Under the pieces are notes generated by a model. That model was not told the origin of the DNA. It worked only from the letters and a program-made list of their open reading frames with translations, and searched no databases. From contig JACKEJ010000006.1 of NCBI GenBank assembly GCA_020633055.1, positions 1-64,000 on the forward strand: 64,000 bases of DNA, in the 5' to 3' direction. Each line of letters opens with the position of its first letter. Within the stretch, counting starts at the first letter, position 1. The stretch comes from Sandaracinaceae bacterium (lineage in GTDB: Bacteria > Myxococcota_A > Polyangia > Polyangiales > Houyiibacteriaceae). The translations under genes and the position numbers were made by a program. This document shows positions 8,187-16,079 of the stretch, piece after piece.

Positions 8187-9644
8187 ATGGAGCCTTCCTT
8201 GAACTCAATTCGAAAGTGCGCAGCCTCCTTCCTTCTCACGCTCTCGCTCGTGTCCGCAGGGTGCGGCGGAGGGACCCCCCCGGACACGGAGCCCCCCACG
8301 GTCATGGCCTCGTCCATCAACGCTGGTGCGACGGGTGTCCCGTGGCGCACCGCGATCACCCTCGAGTTCTCCGAGCCGGTCGACCCAGCCGGCATCGAGG
8401 GCATCGCGCGCTTGTACGCCGACCGAGCGACCGCCCTCGAGCAGGACGCGCTGGGCCGCCACCCGCTGCGCGCAGAGCTCGACGCGGGCGGAACGACGCT
8501 CACGATTCGACCCCTCGGTCCCCTTTTGGACGCTACCCGCTATCGCCTCGAGGTGGCGGGGGCGGTCGACCTGGCGGGCAATGACCTCGCGCCCTACACG
8601 CTGTCCTTCGAGACGGCAACGGACGTCCGACTCTACACGCACGACGAGTACGACGGAGTCGTCGACCACTACTACCGCACGACGTTTGACGCGCCTCTCG
8701 GCGGCATCCGGCAGACGCTCTACTTCGGGATCGGCGAGGACGGTCAGTGGGATACGTCCGACGACCTCATCGGCGCATACACCGACGCGTACCGAGACGC
8801 GACCCGTGAAGAGCTGCACAGCTTCACCTCCGCGGGAGCAGACCTCCTGTGGTGGAACGAGGACGACGAGCACATCGCCATCTCGCGTCGCGAGTTCCTC
8901 GCGGACCGGACGCGCCAGTATCGGGTGGACGATCCAGGCGCGAACGGGATCTGGGGCGACGAGGACGACGTAGCCGAGGACCGGACGGAAGTCATCTACG
9001 ACGCGCACGGCCAACCGGTGTCGTTCGTCCGCTACACGGAGGGCCCAGACGGACTCGCCCTGACAGCGGACGACGTGGTGTATCGGACGGCGGACTACTA
9101 CTTCTCGGATGGCTTCTTCATCGGATCGTTCTCGGCGGAGACGGCGGGCGAGGATGGAGAGTTCGGCACGGGCGACGACGTGGGCTACGCGCGCGTGGTC
9201 CAGCTCGACGCGGACGGAGTCGCCGTGGGGTCCAGCAAGCACTCGGACGTGCGGCGCGATGGCTTCCCGGCCTACGACGACACCACCATCGCGAGCTACC
9301 AGCGCTACGAGCACGTCGACGGTGAGGTCGTGTTCACCCGCATCTGGAGCACCTCGTCCGCCGGGGAGGACGGTGTCTTCCGCACGGCCGACGACGTCCC
9401 ATCGAGCGTCTCTCACGTCGACCTGGACAGCGCGGGGCGCCCGCTCCGGCAGGTGGACCACTCGGTCGGTGACGACGGGGTGCGCGGCACCGCAGATGAC
9501 GGGGTGTCTCGCTACACGGGGTTCGAGTACGACGCGGACGGTGTGACGCGGACCGAGCGACGGTATGTCGCGGCTGGAGAGGACGGGGTGTTCTTCACCT
9601 CCGACGACGAGCTGCGCAGCGTCTCCGAGTTCGAGGGGATCTGA
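8187..9644 (+). CDS. Lipoprotein with Ig-like (SbsA-type) domain and seven GxDGxxxTxDD repeats
   Basis: 485 aa. The signal peptide ends in LVSAGC (Cys26). Residues about 35-145 form a bacterial Ig-like fold of the SbsA/Big_5 type (TGVPWRTAITLEFSEPV, then YRLEVAGAVDLAGNDLA). From about residue 183 to 476 there are seven spaced copies of an acidic motif: GEDGQWDTSDDL, GANGIWGDEDDV, GPDGLALTADDV, GEDGEFGTGDDV, GEDGVFRTADDV, GDDGVRGTADDG and GEDGVFFTSDDE. The Asp/Gly spacing resembles calcium-binding loops, so calcium-dependent folding on the cell surface is inferred. The ATG at 8187 immediately precedes the signal peptide. A frame-open extension upstream lacks coding character. A hairpin terminator follows at 9662. 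Confidence 0.85.
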   Translation: MEPSLNSIRKCAASFLLTLSLVSAGCGGGTPPDTEPPTVMASSINAGATGVPWRTAITLEFSEPVDPAGIEGIARLYADRATALEQDALGRHPLRAELDAGGTTLTIRPLGPLLDATRYRLEVAGAVDLAGNDLAPYTLSFETATDVRLYTHDEYDGVVDHYYRTTFDAPLGGIRQTLYFGIGEDGQWDTSDDLIGAYTDAYRDATREELHSFTSAGADLLWWNEDDEHIAISRREFLADRTRQYRVDDPGANGIWGDEDDVAEDRTEVIYDAHGQPVSFVRYTEGPDGLALTADDVVYRTADYYFSDGFFIGSFSAETAGEDGEFGTGDDVGYARVVQLDADGVAVGSSKHSDVRRDGFPAYDDTTIASYQRYEHVDGEVVFTRIWSTSSAGEDGVFRTADDVPSSVSHVDLDSAGRPLRQVDHSVGDDGVRGTADDGVSRYTGFEYDADGVTRTERRYVAAGEDGVFFTSDDELRSVSEFEGI

Positions 9645-9661
9645 ACCAAGCGGTCCGAGGG

Positions 9662-9690
9662 CCCCGGGGCCCAATCCAATTGCCCCGGGG
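9662..9690 (+). terminator. GC hairpin after the repeat lipoprotein
   Basis: Nine-bp perfect arms CCCCGGGGC (9662-9670) and GCCCCGGGG (9682-9690) enclose an 11-nt loop, 17 bp beyond the stop at 9644. There is no T tract, so it may be a weak or Rho-assisted terminator, or an RNA-stabilising structure. Confidence 0.5.
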
Positions 9691-9695
9691 ATGAA

Positions 9696-9725
9696 ATGGC
9701 GGTAACGCAGATGCGCTACCGCCAT
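9696..9725 (+). promoter_or_regulatory. Hairpin that buries the start codon of the alpha/beta hydrolase gene
   Basis: Arms 9696-9708 and 9713-9725 pair over 13 bp with one mismatch around a 4-nt loop. The first two bases of the ATG at 9724 are inside the right arm. A tiny ORF (ATG AAA TGG CGG TAA, 9691-9705) reads into the left arm. Translation of the hydrolase may therefore need hairpin melting, for example by ribosomes on the upstream mini-ORF. This is inferred from structure only; the hairpin could equally be a second terminator stem. Confidence 0.45.
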
Positions 9726-10503
9726 GACCGCGTTGACCCTCCCCGACACGACCTTTCACTACGACACCTGGGGGAACGGGGAGCGCGCCGCGCTGCTCTG
9801 TCTGCACGGCGGTGGGTGTGCGCGCGAGCACTTCGAGGCGCTCGGGGGAGCGTTCGGGGCCGAGCGGAGGGTCGTTGCCATGGATCAGCGGGCGCATGGC
9901 GAGTCGGCCGACGCCGCCGGGCCCTACGACGTGCCGACGCTCGCCGACGACGCGGCCCGCGTGGTCGAGGCGCTGTCGCTGGGCCCCGTCGTCGTGGTCG
10001 GGCACAGCCTCGGGGGGGCGGTGGCCGAGAGCATGCTCGAGCAGGCGCGTGTGGACGTCCGCGCCATCGTCAGCGTCGATGCGCCGCTCGCGCTGCCCGC
10101 GATGATGGCCGGCGCGCTGATGTCGCTCCGCGAAGCGCTGCTCTCGCCCGAGCGGGTGGACGAGTACCGCGCGTTCATGGCGCCGATGGTCGGGTTCCCG
10201 AACGACCCCGAGCGCGCCGAGCGACTGCTGGACCAACTGTCTCACTTCCGCCCAGCGGCGATGGCCGAGATCTTGGCGTCCGTCGCGTCCTACGCTGGCG
10301 GGCCGGTGCTGGCTGCGCATCCCAACGTCCCAGTGCTCCACATCGACGCGGGGACGGGCGTGTGCGAGCTCGACCGTCTCCGGGAGCTTCGCCCCGACGC
10401 GTGGATCGGGGCGGTCGTCGGGACGCGGCACTATCCGCACATCGAGTCGCCCGAGCAGGTCGCGGCGATGATGCGCCACTTCTTCGGGCGCTACGACCTC
10501 TGA
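9724..10503 (+). CDS. Alpha/beta-fold hydrolase
   Basis: 259 aa, cytoplasmic. It has the HGGG oxyanion-hole segment (LCLHGGGCAREHFEAL), the nucleophile elbow GHSLGG with Ser95, and a late GTRHYPHIESPEQV segment supplying the catalytic histidine. The cap region (residues about 120-190) is rich in Leu and Met. This fits small esterases, lactonases or haloperoxidase-like hydrolases; the substrate cannot be told. No Shine-Dalgarno is evident, and the start codon lies in a stable hairpin. Six bp separate it from the large kinase gene, so both are probably co-transcribed. Confidence 0.88.
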   Translation: MTALTLPDTTFHYDTWGNGERAALLCLHGGGCAREHFEALGGAFGAERRVVAMDQRAHGESADAAGPYDVPTLADDAARVVEALSLGPVVVVGHSLGGAVAESMLEQARVDVRAIVSVDAPLALPAMMAGALMSLREALLSPERVDEYRAFMAPMVGFPNDPERAERLLDQLSHFRPAAMAEILASVASYAGGPVLAAHPNVPVLHIDAGTGVCELDRLRELRPDAWIGAVVGTRHYPHIESPEQVAAMMRHFFGRYDL

Positions 10504-10509
10504 GCAGCC

Positions 10510-13500
10510 ATGCCGCGCGACCGGACGACGCCCAGCTTCGCGACCCGGGAATCGCTAGACTCGTTCGAGGCCGAGCTGGGCGCGCTGCTCGATGCGTCCG
10601 AGCCCGACCGTCGCTCGGCGCGGGAGCTGTGGGAGGCCATCGCAGACGAGGCCCGTGAGCAGCTGACGCTGGGGGAGACCCTCGGCGTTGGCGGCTTCGC
10701 GACGGTCGTCCGCGCACAGCAGCCCTCTGGGGAGTCCGTGGCGGTCAAGCTGGTGCCCGTGCACGGAGCCGAGCCCGACCGCCTGGCCCGCATTCGCCGC
10801 GAGTACCGCGGAGGACGGCGCTTGTCCCATCCCCACGTGGTCCGGAGTCTCCAGCTGTTCGAGGGGGGCGAGACCTGGGCGCTCACGATGGAGCTCATGG
10901 AGGAGTCCTTGCGCGCGCGCATCGCGCGAGGTCGCGTACCCCTCGAAGAGGTCCTCGAGGTCGTGCTCGACGTGCTGTCCGCGCTCGACCACATCCACGG
11001 TGAGCGAGTCGTCCACCGCGACCTGAAGCCCGAGAACGTCCTCCTCTCGCACCGACGCGACGGGGCTCGTCAGGTGGCGAAGCTGGCAGACTTCGGCATC
11101 GCGCGCTTCGGCGAGCTGGACCGGGACGCGTCCCTCCACGGGCTGAGCGGAACACCCGCGTACATGCCCCCGGAGGCCTTCGACGAGCAACGCTTCGACC
11201 CGCGAGGGGACCTGTACGCGCTCGGTCTGATCGCGCTCGAGATGCTCTCCGGCGTGCACCCGCTCGGCGCCGCGCCGACGAGCGAGTGGCCAGCGCGACA
11301 CCGGTCGCATCCCGTGACCCGACCCGACGGCGTGCCGGACGGCGTTTGGCAGGTCCTCCGAGCCCTCGTGGAGAAGCGCCCCGAGGCGCGGCCACGCAGC
11401 GCGCGCGAGGTCGCGGACCGTCTCGGTCGAGAGATGCCTGCGCGCGCCGCTCGGCCACCGCTCGAGGGCCGACCGTACCTGGCCTCGGCGCCCCTGGTCG
11501 GTCGTGAGCGCGAGGTCGCCGAGCTGCGCGCCTGGCTGCGTGCCCGGTTGGGCACGACGCCTCCGCCCCCGCCCGTAGTGACGTGGGTGGTCGGCGGCGC
11601 AGGGGTCGGGAAGAGCCGTCTCCTGCAGGCGCTCGCGTCGGAGATGCGCGGGTGGCGCACCCTGTACGCGCGCGCGCTCCCCGGGGCTGGGAGGCCGCTC
11701 GCGGGCCTCGCCGGCGTCCTCGACCCTCTGCGCGGAGCGCACGGCGACGACGCCATGTTCGCCACGCAGCCACGCGGCGAAGCGGGCGAGTCCAGCGCCG
11801 GTGCGCCGTCGCCTGCCGTCGCGCCATCCAGCGACCAGCGCTCCAGCTGGCTGGGTCTCGCCGCGGGCCACCCCGAAGACGTCCCCGACCTCGAAGCGGA
11901 ACACCGCGCCTTCCTGCGGCGCCAGGTCGAGGCGCTCCTCGGGTGGCTCGGCCAGACTCCGACGGTCATCGTCGTGGAAGACGCGCACCACCTCGACGAG
12001 GCCTCGCTCGAGCTCATCGACCGGTTCTCTCGCGCCATCGCGGAGCGACGAGCCCCGACAGCGGTGCTGGTCACGGTGCGACCCCCCACAGACGGGACCT
12101 ATCTGGAAGCCGTCGTCCGGGAGACGTCGGCGGACGGTCGCGCAGGCCGCATCGAGCTCCCGGCGTGGGGTCCGCGGGACACGCAGCGGCTCGTGGAGGC
12201 GCTGCTGGTCGACGACCCGCGCAGCACGACGATCGCGGGGCAGCTCCACAGCGAAGGCATCACGCCCCTGTTGGTCGTGCAGACGCTGCACGTGCTGCTG
12301 GGGAGGGACGCCCTCGCCGAGGGCGGGCTCGATGCGACGTCCTTCGCGCTCGCGCAGCTCCCGCAGACCGTTCAGGACGCCGTCGGAGAGCGCGCCACCA
12401 GGTTGCCCGGGCTCGCCAAGGCGAGCCTCGCGCTCGGGGCCGTGCTGGGCAGCGAGTTCTCGTCCGCCGAGCTGGCCGCGGGCCTCGGGACCACCGAGCT
12501 CGAGCTGCTGGACCACTTGGACGAGGCCGAACGCGGCGGGTTCGTGACGCAGCGTCGCGACGTGTTGGCCACCTATCAGTTCGTGCACGACGAGCTGCGC
12601 GAGGCCGTGCTCGCGCGCCTCGGCGAAGATCTGCCCGCGCTCCACCGTCACGCGGCGACGGCGCTCGAGGCCGTGCACGGTGGGGGCGACGAGGTCGCCG
12701 GGCGCCTCGCCTTTCACTTCGGCGCGGCGGGCGACCACGGGCCGGCGTATCGGTGGGGGTTGCGGGCTGGTGCGTTCGCCCTGGGACAACACGGCTTCTC
12801 GGCCGCGGCCGATCACTACGGACGCGCGCTCGCGGCCGCGGACGCCGGTGGCCTGTCGGTCACGCCAGAGGATCTCGAGCGGTGGGGCGACGCCCTCACG
12901 TTCTCGGGCCGCGGGGACCAAGCCGCGAGCGCCTACGAACGCGCGCTCGACCGCTGCGCCCCGGGAGACGATGTGCGTCGTGTCGCGCTGCTCGCGCGCG
13001 TGGCGGAGCTGGAGTTCCGGGCCGCGCGACTCACGCGGGCGACTTCGCCTCTCGAGGCGCTCCTCCCGCGGCTCGGGGGCCACGTCTATGGACGGGCCGA
13101 GGCCGTCGAGGCCACGCGCGAGGCCGCCGAGCGCGTCCTCCTCGCTTCCGAGCGCGCGGGGGCACCGCAGGACTCGCTCGACGCGGCGGAGGCCACGCGC
13201 CTCGAGGTCCTGTGTGACACGTACCGGAACCTGGCGGAGATCGCCTACTACTACGACCCGCAGCGCCGCGACTTCTACCACTCGCTCGCCTGTCATCTGG
13301 CGGTGCGGCTCGGGACGGGGCGCGCCGCCGCCCAGACCTTCGCGCTGACGGCGTTCCTCGCGGGCCTCGACGGACGCTTCGAGGTGGCCGAGGTGGCTGG
13401 AGAGCGCGCCTTGCGCGTGGCGCGAGAGCTCGGCGACCCCGTCACGCTCATGTTCGCGAGCGCGCTCGTCGGCACGACGTTCGTCAGCGCGGGTGACCTC

Positions 13501-14223
13501 ACGCGCGCGCTCGACGCCAGCGCCGCGGCCTGGGCCATCGCGCAGCGGGTGGAAGAGCCGCAGCGCATGATGACCGTCGTCTCGACGCATGCCCTCACGC
13601 TCGCCGCGGCAGGTCGAGCCGACGAGAGCGCCGCCGTGTCGCGACTGGCCCGTGAGCTCGGCGCACACCACGGCTACACCCGCGTGGGCGAGATGGCGGT
13701 CATCGGTGGCTGCGCCGCCGCGATGGCAGCCGGGCGGTTCGACGACGCGGTCGCGCTGGCTCGCGAGGCCGACGCCATGGAGCGGCGCGGGAGCCGCATG
13801 CTCGCGCTGCAGCTACGCTCCTACGGGGCGCTCGCGCGCGCCATGGTCGAGCACCGCGCGCGCCCCGACCTCGCGCTCGACGTGGTCGATGCGTGGCGCG
13901 CCGGGCGCTTCGACTCGCTCGTGTGCAACATCGACGGGAACGCCCTGCTGACCGGAGCCCTCGCCGCCCGGCACGGTCTACACGGCGACGTGATCGCCCG
14001 GCTGGACCACGTGGCGTCATCGGGGCGCGCTGCCGCCGAGCGGAGTCGGGCGAAGAAGGGCTTGTTCACGGCCGCGGCCGGGCTCTACGCGCTCTCGCAG
14101 GGCCGCGACGAGGGGCGCATTTTGCTCGACGAGGGGCTGGCGTATGCGCTCAGATACGGCATGCGTGGCGACCTCGCGCTGCTCGCCGAGGTCCGCGCAC
14201 GGATCGAGCGTCCTCCCCCCTGA
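10510..14223 (+). CDS. Ser/Thr protein kinase fused to STAND/AAA_16 ATPase and TPR region
   Basis: 1237 aa, soluble (no transmembrane segment seen). Residues about 54-320 are a Hanks kinase with LGVGGFATVV glycine loop, K80, HRDLKPEN (H169-D171), DFG at 194-196 and GTPAYMPPEA. Next comes an ATPase with Walker A GGAGVGKS (362-369) and Walker B-like TVIVVEDAHHLDE. The remaining ~600 residues are helical repeats of TPR type. This PknK-like architecture is common in myxobacteria, where it integrates signals through the repeat region. Only 2 bp separate it from a sigma-factor gene, so the kinase may control that sigma factor by phosphorylation, as shown for some ECF43-type sigma factors; this is inference. 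Confidence 0.93.
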   Translation: MPRDRTTPSFATRESLDSFEAELGALLDASEPDRRSARELWEAIADEAREQLTLGETLGVGGFATVVRAQQPSGESVAVKLVPVHGAEPDRLARIRREYRGGRRLSHPHVVRSLQLFEGGETWALTMELMEESLRARIARGRVPLEEVLEVVLDVLSALDHIHGERVVHRDLKPENVLLSHRRDGARQVAKLADFGIARFGELDRDASLHGLSGTPAYMPPEAFDEQRFDPRGDLYALGLIALEMLSGVHPLGAAPTSEWPARHRSHPVTRPDGVPDGVWQVLRALVEKRPEARPRSAREVADRLGREMPARAARPPLEGRPYLASAPLVGREREVAELRAWLRARLGTTPPPPPVVTWVVGGAGVGKSRLLQALASEMRGWRTLYARALPGAGRPLAGLAGVLDPLRGAHGDDAMFATQPRGEAGESSAGAPSPAVAPSSDQRSSWLGLAAGHPEDVPDLEAEHRAFLRRQVEALLGWLGQTPTVIVVEDAHHLDEASLELIDRFSRAIAERRAPTAVLVTVRPPTDGTYLEAVVRETSADGRAGRIELPAWGPRDTQRLVEALLVDDPRSTTIAGQLHSEGITPLLVVQTLHVLLGRDALAEGGLDATSFALAQLPQTVQDAVGERATRLPGLAKASLALGAVLGSEFSSAELAAGLGTTELELLDHLDEAERGGFVTQRRDVLATYQFVHDELREAVLARLGEDLPALHRHAATALEAVHGGGDEVAGRLAFHFGAAGDHGPAYRWGLRAGAFALGQHGFSAAADHYGRALAAADAGGLSVTPEDLERWGDALTFSGRGDQAASAYERALDRCAPGDDVRRVALLARVAELEFRAARLTRATSPLEALLPRLGGHVYGRAEAVEATREAAERVLLASERAGAPQDSLDAAEATRLEVLCDTYRNLAEIAYYYDPQRRDFYHSLACHLAVRLGTGRAAAQTFALTAFLAGLDGRFEVAEVAGERALRVARELGDPVTLMFASALVGTTFVSAGDLTRALDASAAAWAIAQRVEEPQRMMTVVSTHALTLAAAGRADESAAVSRLARELGAHHGYTRVGEMAVIGGCAAAMAAGRFDDAVALAREADAMERRGSRMLALQLRSYGALARAMVEHRARPDLALDVVDAWRAGRFDSLVCNIDGNALLTGALAARHGLHGDVIARLDHVASSGRAAAERSRAKKGLFTAAAGLYALSQGRDEGRILLDEGLAYALRYGMRGDLALLAEVRARIERPPP

Positions 14224-14225
14224 CC

Positions 14226-14837
14226 ATGACCGACGACCGACGCGCCACCATCGACGCCGACATTGCGGACCTGCTCGCGCGCGGGGAGGTGGAGGCCGCC
14301 GTCGAGAGGGTCCTCCAGGCGCATGGCGCTTCCATCTACGGGATGATCGCGGGCGTGTTCCACGACACCGCGGTGGCCGAGGACGTCTTCCAGCACTTCA
14401 GCATCGAGCTGTGGAAGAGCCTGCCGTCCTTTCAGGGTCGCAGCAGCATCTACACCTGGGCCTACGTGCTGGCCCGCAGGGCGGTCACGCATCGCCTGCG
14501 CAGGAAGACAAGCGCCCGTGAGCAGCGGCTCCACACGGGGGAGCAAGAAGCGCTCGTCGCGCGCCAGTGGTCCCGCCGGGCCACCGCCGAGTGGCAGCGC
14601 ACGGAGACCAAGAGCCGCTTCCGCGAGCTGTGCGAAGGCCTGCCACACGAGGAGCGCCTGCTCGTGATGCTCCGCATCGGCGAGAAGATGAGCTGGAAGC
14701 AGATCGCGCGCGTCATCCACGACGATGGCGACGAGGGGACGCCGCTCGACGAGGAGTCGCTCACGCGTGAGGCCGCGACGCTCCGCAAGCGCTTCGAACG
14801 CGTGAAGACGAAGCTGCGCGATGCCCTCGCGGGGTGA
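14226..14837 (+). CDS. ECF-like RNA polymerase sigma factor
   Basis: 203 aa. Region 2 spans residues about 35-95 (MIAGVFHDTAVAEDVFQHF, IYTWAYVLARRAVTHRLRRK). Region 4 covers about 135-200 (LPHEERLLVMLRIGEKMSW, KQIARVIHDD, then a basic recognition helix LRKRFERVKTKLRD). An acidic insertion (DDGDEGTPLDEESL) splits the region 4 helix-turn-helix, which is unusual. No anti-sigma gene lies nearby. Instead the gene follows a Ser/Thr kinase by 2 bp, fitting kinase-controlled ECF groups. The downstream lipoprotein gene, which has its own spacer with an 11-bp direct repeat, is a candidate target. Confidence 0.85.
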   Translation: MTDDRRATIDADIADLLARGEVEAAVERVLQAHGASIYGMIAGVFHDTAVAEDVFQHFSIELWKSLPSFQGRSSIYTWAYVLARRAVTHRLRRKTSAREQRLHTGEQEALVARQWSRRATAEWQRTETKSRFRELCEGLPHEERLLVMLRIGEKMSWKQIARVIHDDGDEGTPLDEESLTREAATLRKRFERVKTKLRDALAG

Positions 14838-14892
14838 CGCGGCGACTTCAGAAAAAAGCACGTCACATCTTCCGCGGCGCTCCACCAAGGGA

Positions 14893-14914
14893 GTGAGCCA
14901 GCGGTGAGCCAACG
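14893..14914. repeat. Adjacent 11-bp direct repeats upstream of lipoprotein gene
   Basis: GTGAGCCAGCG (14893-14903) is followed without spacing by GTGAGCCAACG (14904-14914), a 10/11 match. They lie 30-50 bp before the ATG at 14944, within the 106-bp gap after the sigma-factor gene. They could be a regulator site or a small duplication. Confidence 0.45.
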
Positions 14915-14943
14915 CTCGCCACGGCGAACCCTCGAAGGAGTAC

Positions 14944-15996
14944 ATGATGACGAAGAAGCTTGGACTGATCGCCGTGTTGGCCGCGCTCGTGCTTGCCCCG
15001 GGCTGCAAGGGCTCGAACGCTGACCCCGACGGCATGCCGGACGTGGGCATGTCCGCCGATGGCGGCGTTCTGGACCCCGACATGGACGTGGTCGAGACGC
15101 CGGACATGGGCGACGAGGTCGACAACGGCCAAGCGCCGACCGTGCCCACGGTGGTCTCGACGTCCCCCGAGGACGAGGCCACCGGCGTGCACGCGGAGGC
15201 CGCCATCGTGTTCGAGTTCTCCGAGCCGATGGATCCCGACACCACGGAGGCGGCATACGTGTCGAACGAGCTGCCGGCGAACATGGTCACGTTCGGCTGG
15301 GATGCCGAGTTCCGCACGCTCACCATCCTCCCCACCAACGACCTCCCCTATGCGGAAGGCGGACCGGACGTTGGCGCGCTTGGCTTCGCGGCCACCATCG
15401 GAGCGACCGCAGAGAGCGCGGCGGGGGAGCCCATGGGGGAGAGCGCCTCGGTGCACTTCACGACACTCCGTCGTATCACGGACGAAGCCACGCTGGTTGC
15501 CGCGCTGACGGGCTACGGGTCGTCCACGGGCTCGAGCGCCAGCACGTCGGTCATCGTTGGCGATGCCACCACCAACTCGGGGCTGCGCGGCCTCCTCACC
15601 TTCTCGGTCGCCGACGTGCCCGAGGGCGTGCAGCTCGAGCAGGCTCGGTTCGTGATCGACGAGACGGGCCGCGTCGGGAACGCGGACGCCGGGCTCGGCC
15701 AGCTGCAGGCGGCGCACGTGTTCTTCGGGGCGCTTGCGGACGGCTTCAGCGCCGAGATCTTGGCTGGCCTGCCGAACCTCCTCAACGTGACTGTCTCCCC
15801 GTCGGCCACGCCCTTCCAGCGCTCGGTCGACATCACGGGCTTCGTCGCGGACGACCTGGCGCAGCGCGAAGCGCGGGGTGACCAGACGCAGCTGCGGCTC
15901 GGGTACCCGATGCTGACCGACGGCGACACGAGCGCCGACACGGTCAGCCTCGACAAGAACTCCGCGACGCTGACTCTCACGTGGCTCGCCCCGTGA
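14944..15996 (+). CDS. Secreted lipoprotein with bacterial Ig-like domain
   Basis: 350 aa. The lipoprotein signal ends in LVLAPGC (Cys21). A low-complexity Asp/Met/Pro linker follows (residues about 25-65). Residues about 67-175 form an SbsA-type Ig-like domain (STSPEDEATGVHAEAAIVFE), similar in type to the one in the repeat lipoprotein at 8187. The C-terminal half is a beta-rich domain that may bind carbohydrate (LLTFSVADVPEGVQLEQARF, then DITGFVADDLAQRE), resembling the DNRLRE/CBM-type domains found in myxobacterial surface proteins. AAGGAG precedes the tandem ATG pair 14944/14947. A strong terminator follows. The position behind the kinase-sigma pair suggests it may be a regulon member. 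Confidence 0.83.
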   Translation: MMTKKLGLIAVLAALVLAPGCKGSNADPDGMPDVGMSADGGVLDPDMDVVETPDMGDEVDNGQAPTVPTVVSTSPEDEATGVHAEAAIVFEFSEPMDPDTTEAAYVSNELPANMVTFGWDAEFRTLTILPTNDLPYAEGGPDVGALGFAATIGATAESAAGEPMGESASVHFTTLRRITDEATLVAALTGYGSSTGSSASTSVIVGDATTNSGLRGLLTFSVADVPEGVQLEQARFVIDETGRVGNADAGLGQLQAAHVFFGALADGFSAEILAGLPNLLNVTVSPSATPFQRSVDITGFVADDLAQREARGDQTQLRLGYPMLTDGDTSADTVSLDKNSATLTLTWLAP

Positions 15997-16022
15997 ACGC
16001 CGCCTACGGGCTGCGCTGATGG

Positions 16023-16070
16023 CGCGGCGGGCGCGACTCGGTTCTCCGGGGCGCGCCCGCCGCGTTCTTT
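16023..16070 (+). terminator. Rho-independent terminator
   Basis: A perfect 13-bp GC stem (16023-16035 with 16052-16064) around a 16-nt loop is followed directly by TTCTTT. It ends the lipoprotein transcript and lies just beyond the stop of the convergent reverse transcriptase gene. Confidence 0.88.
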
Positions 16071-16079
16071 CGTCGGCGC

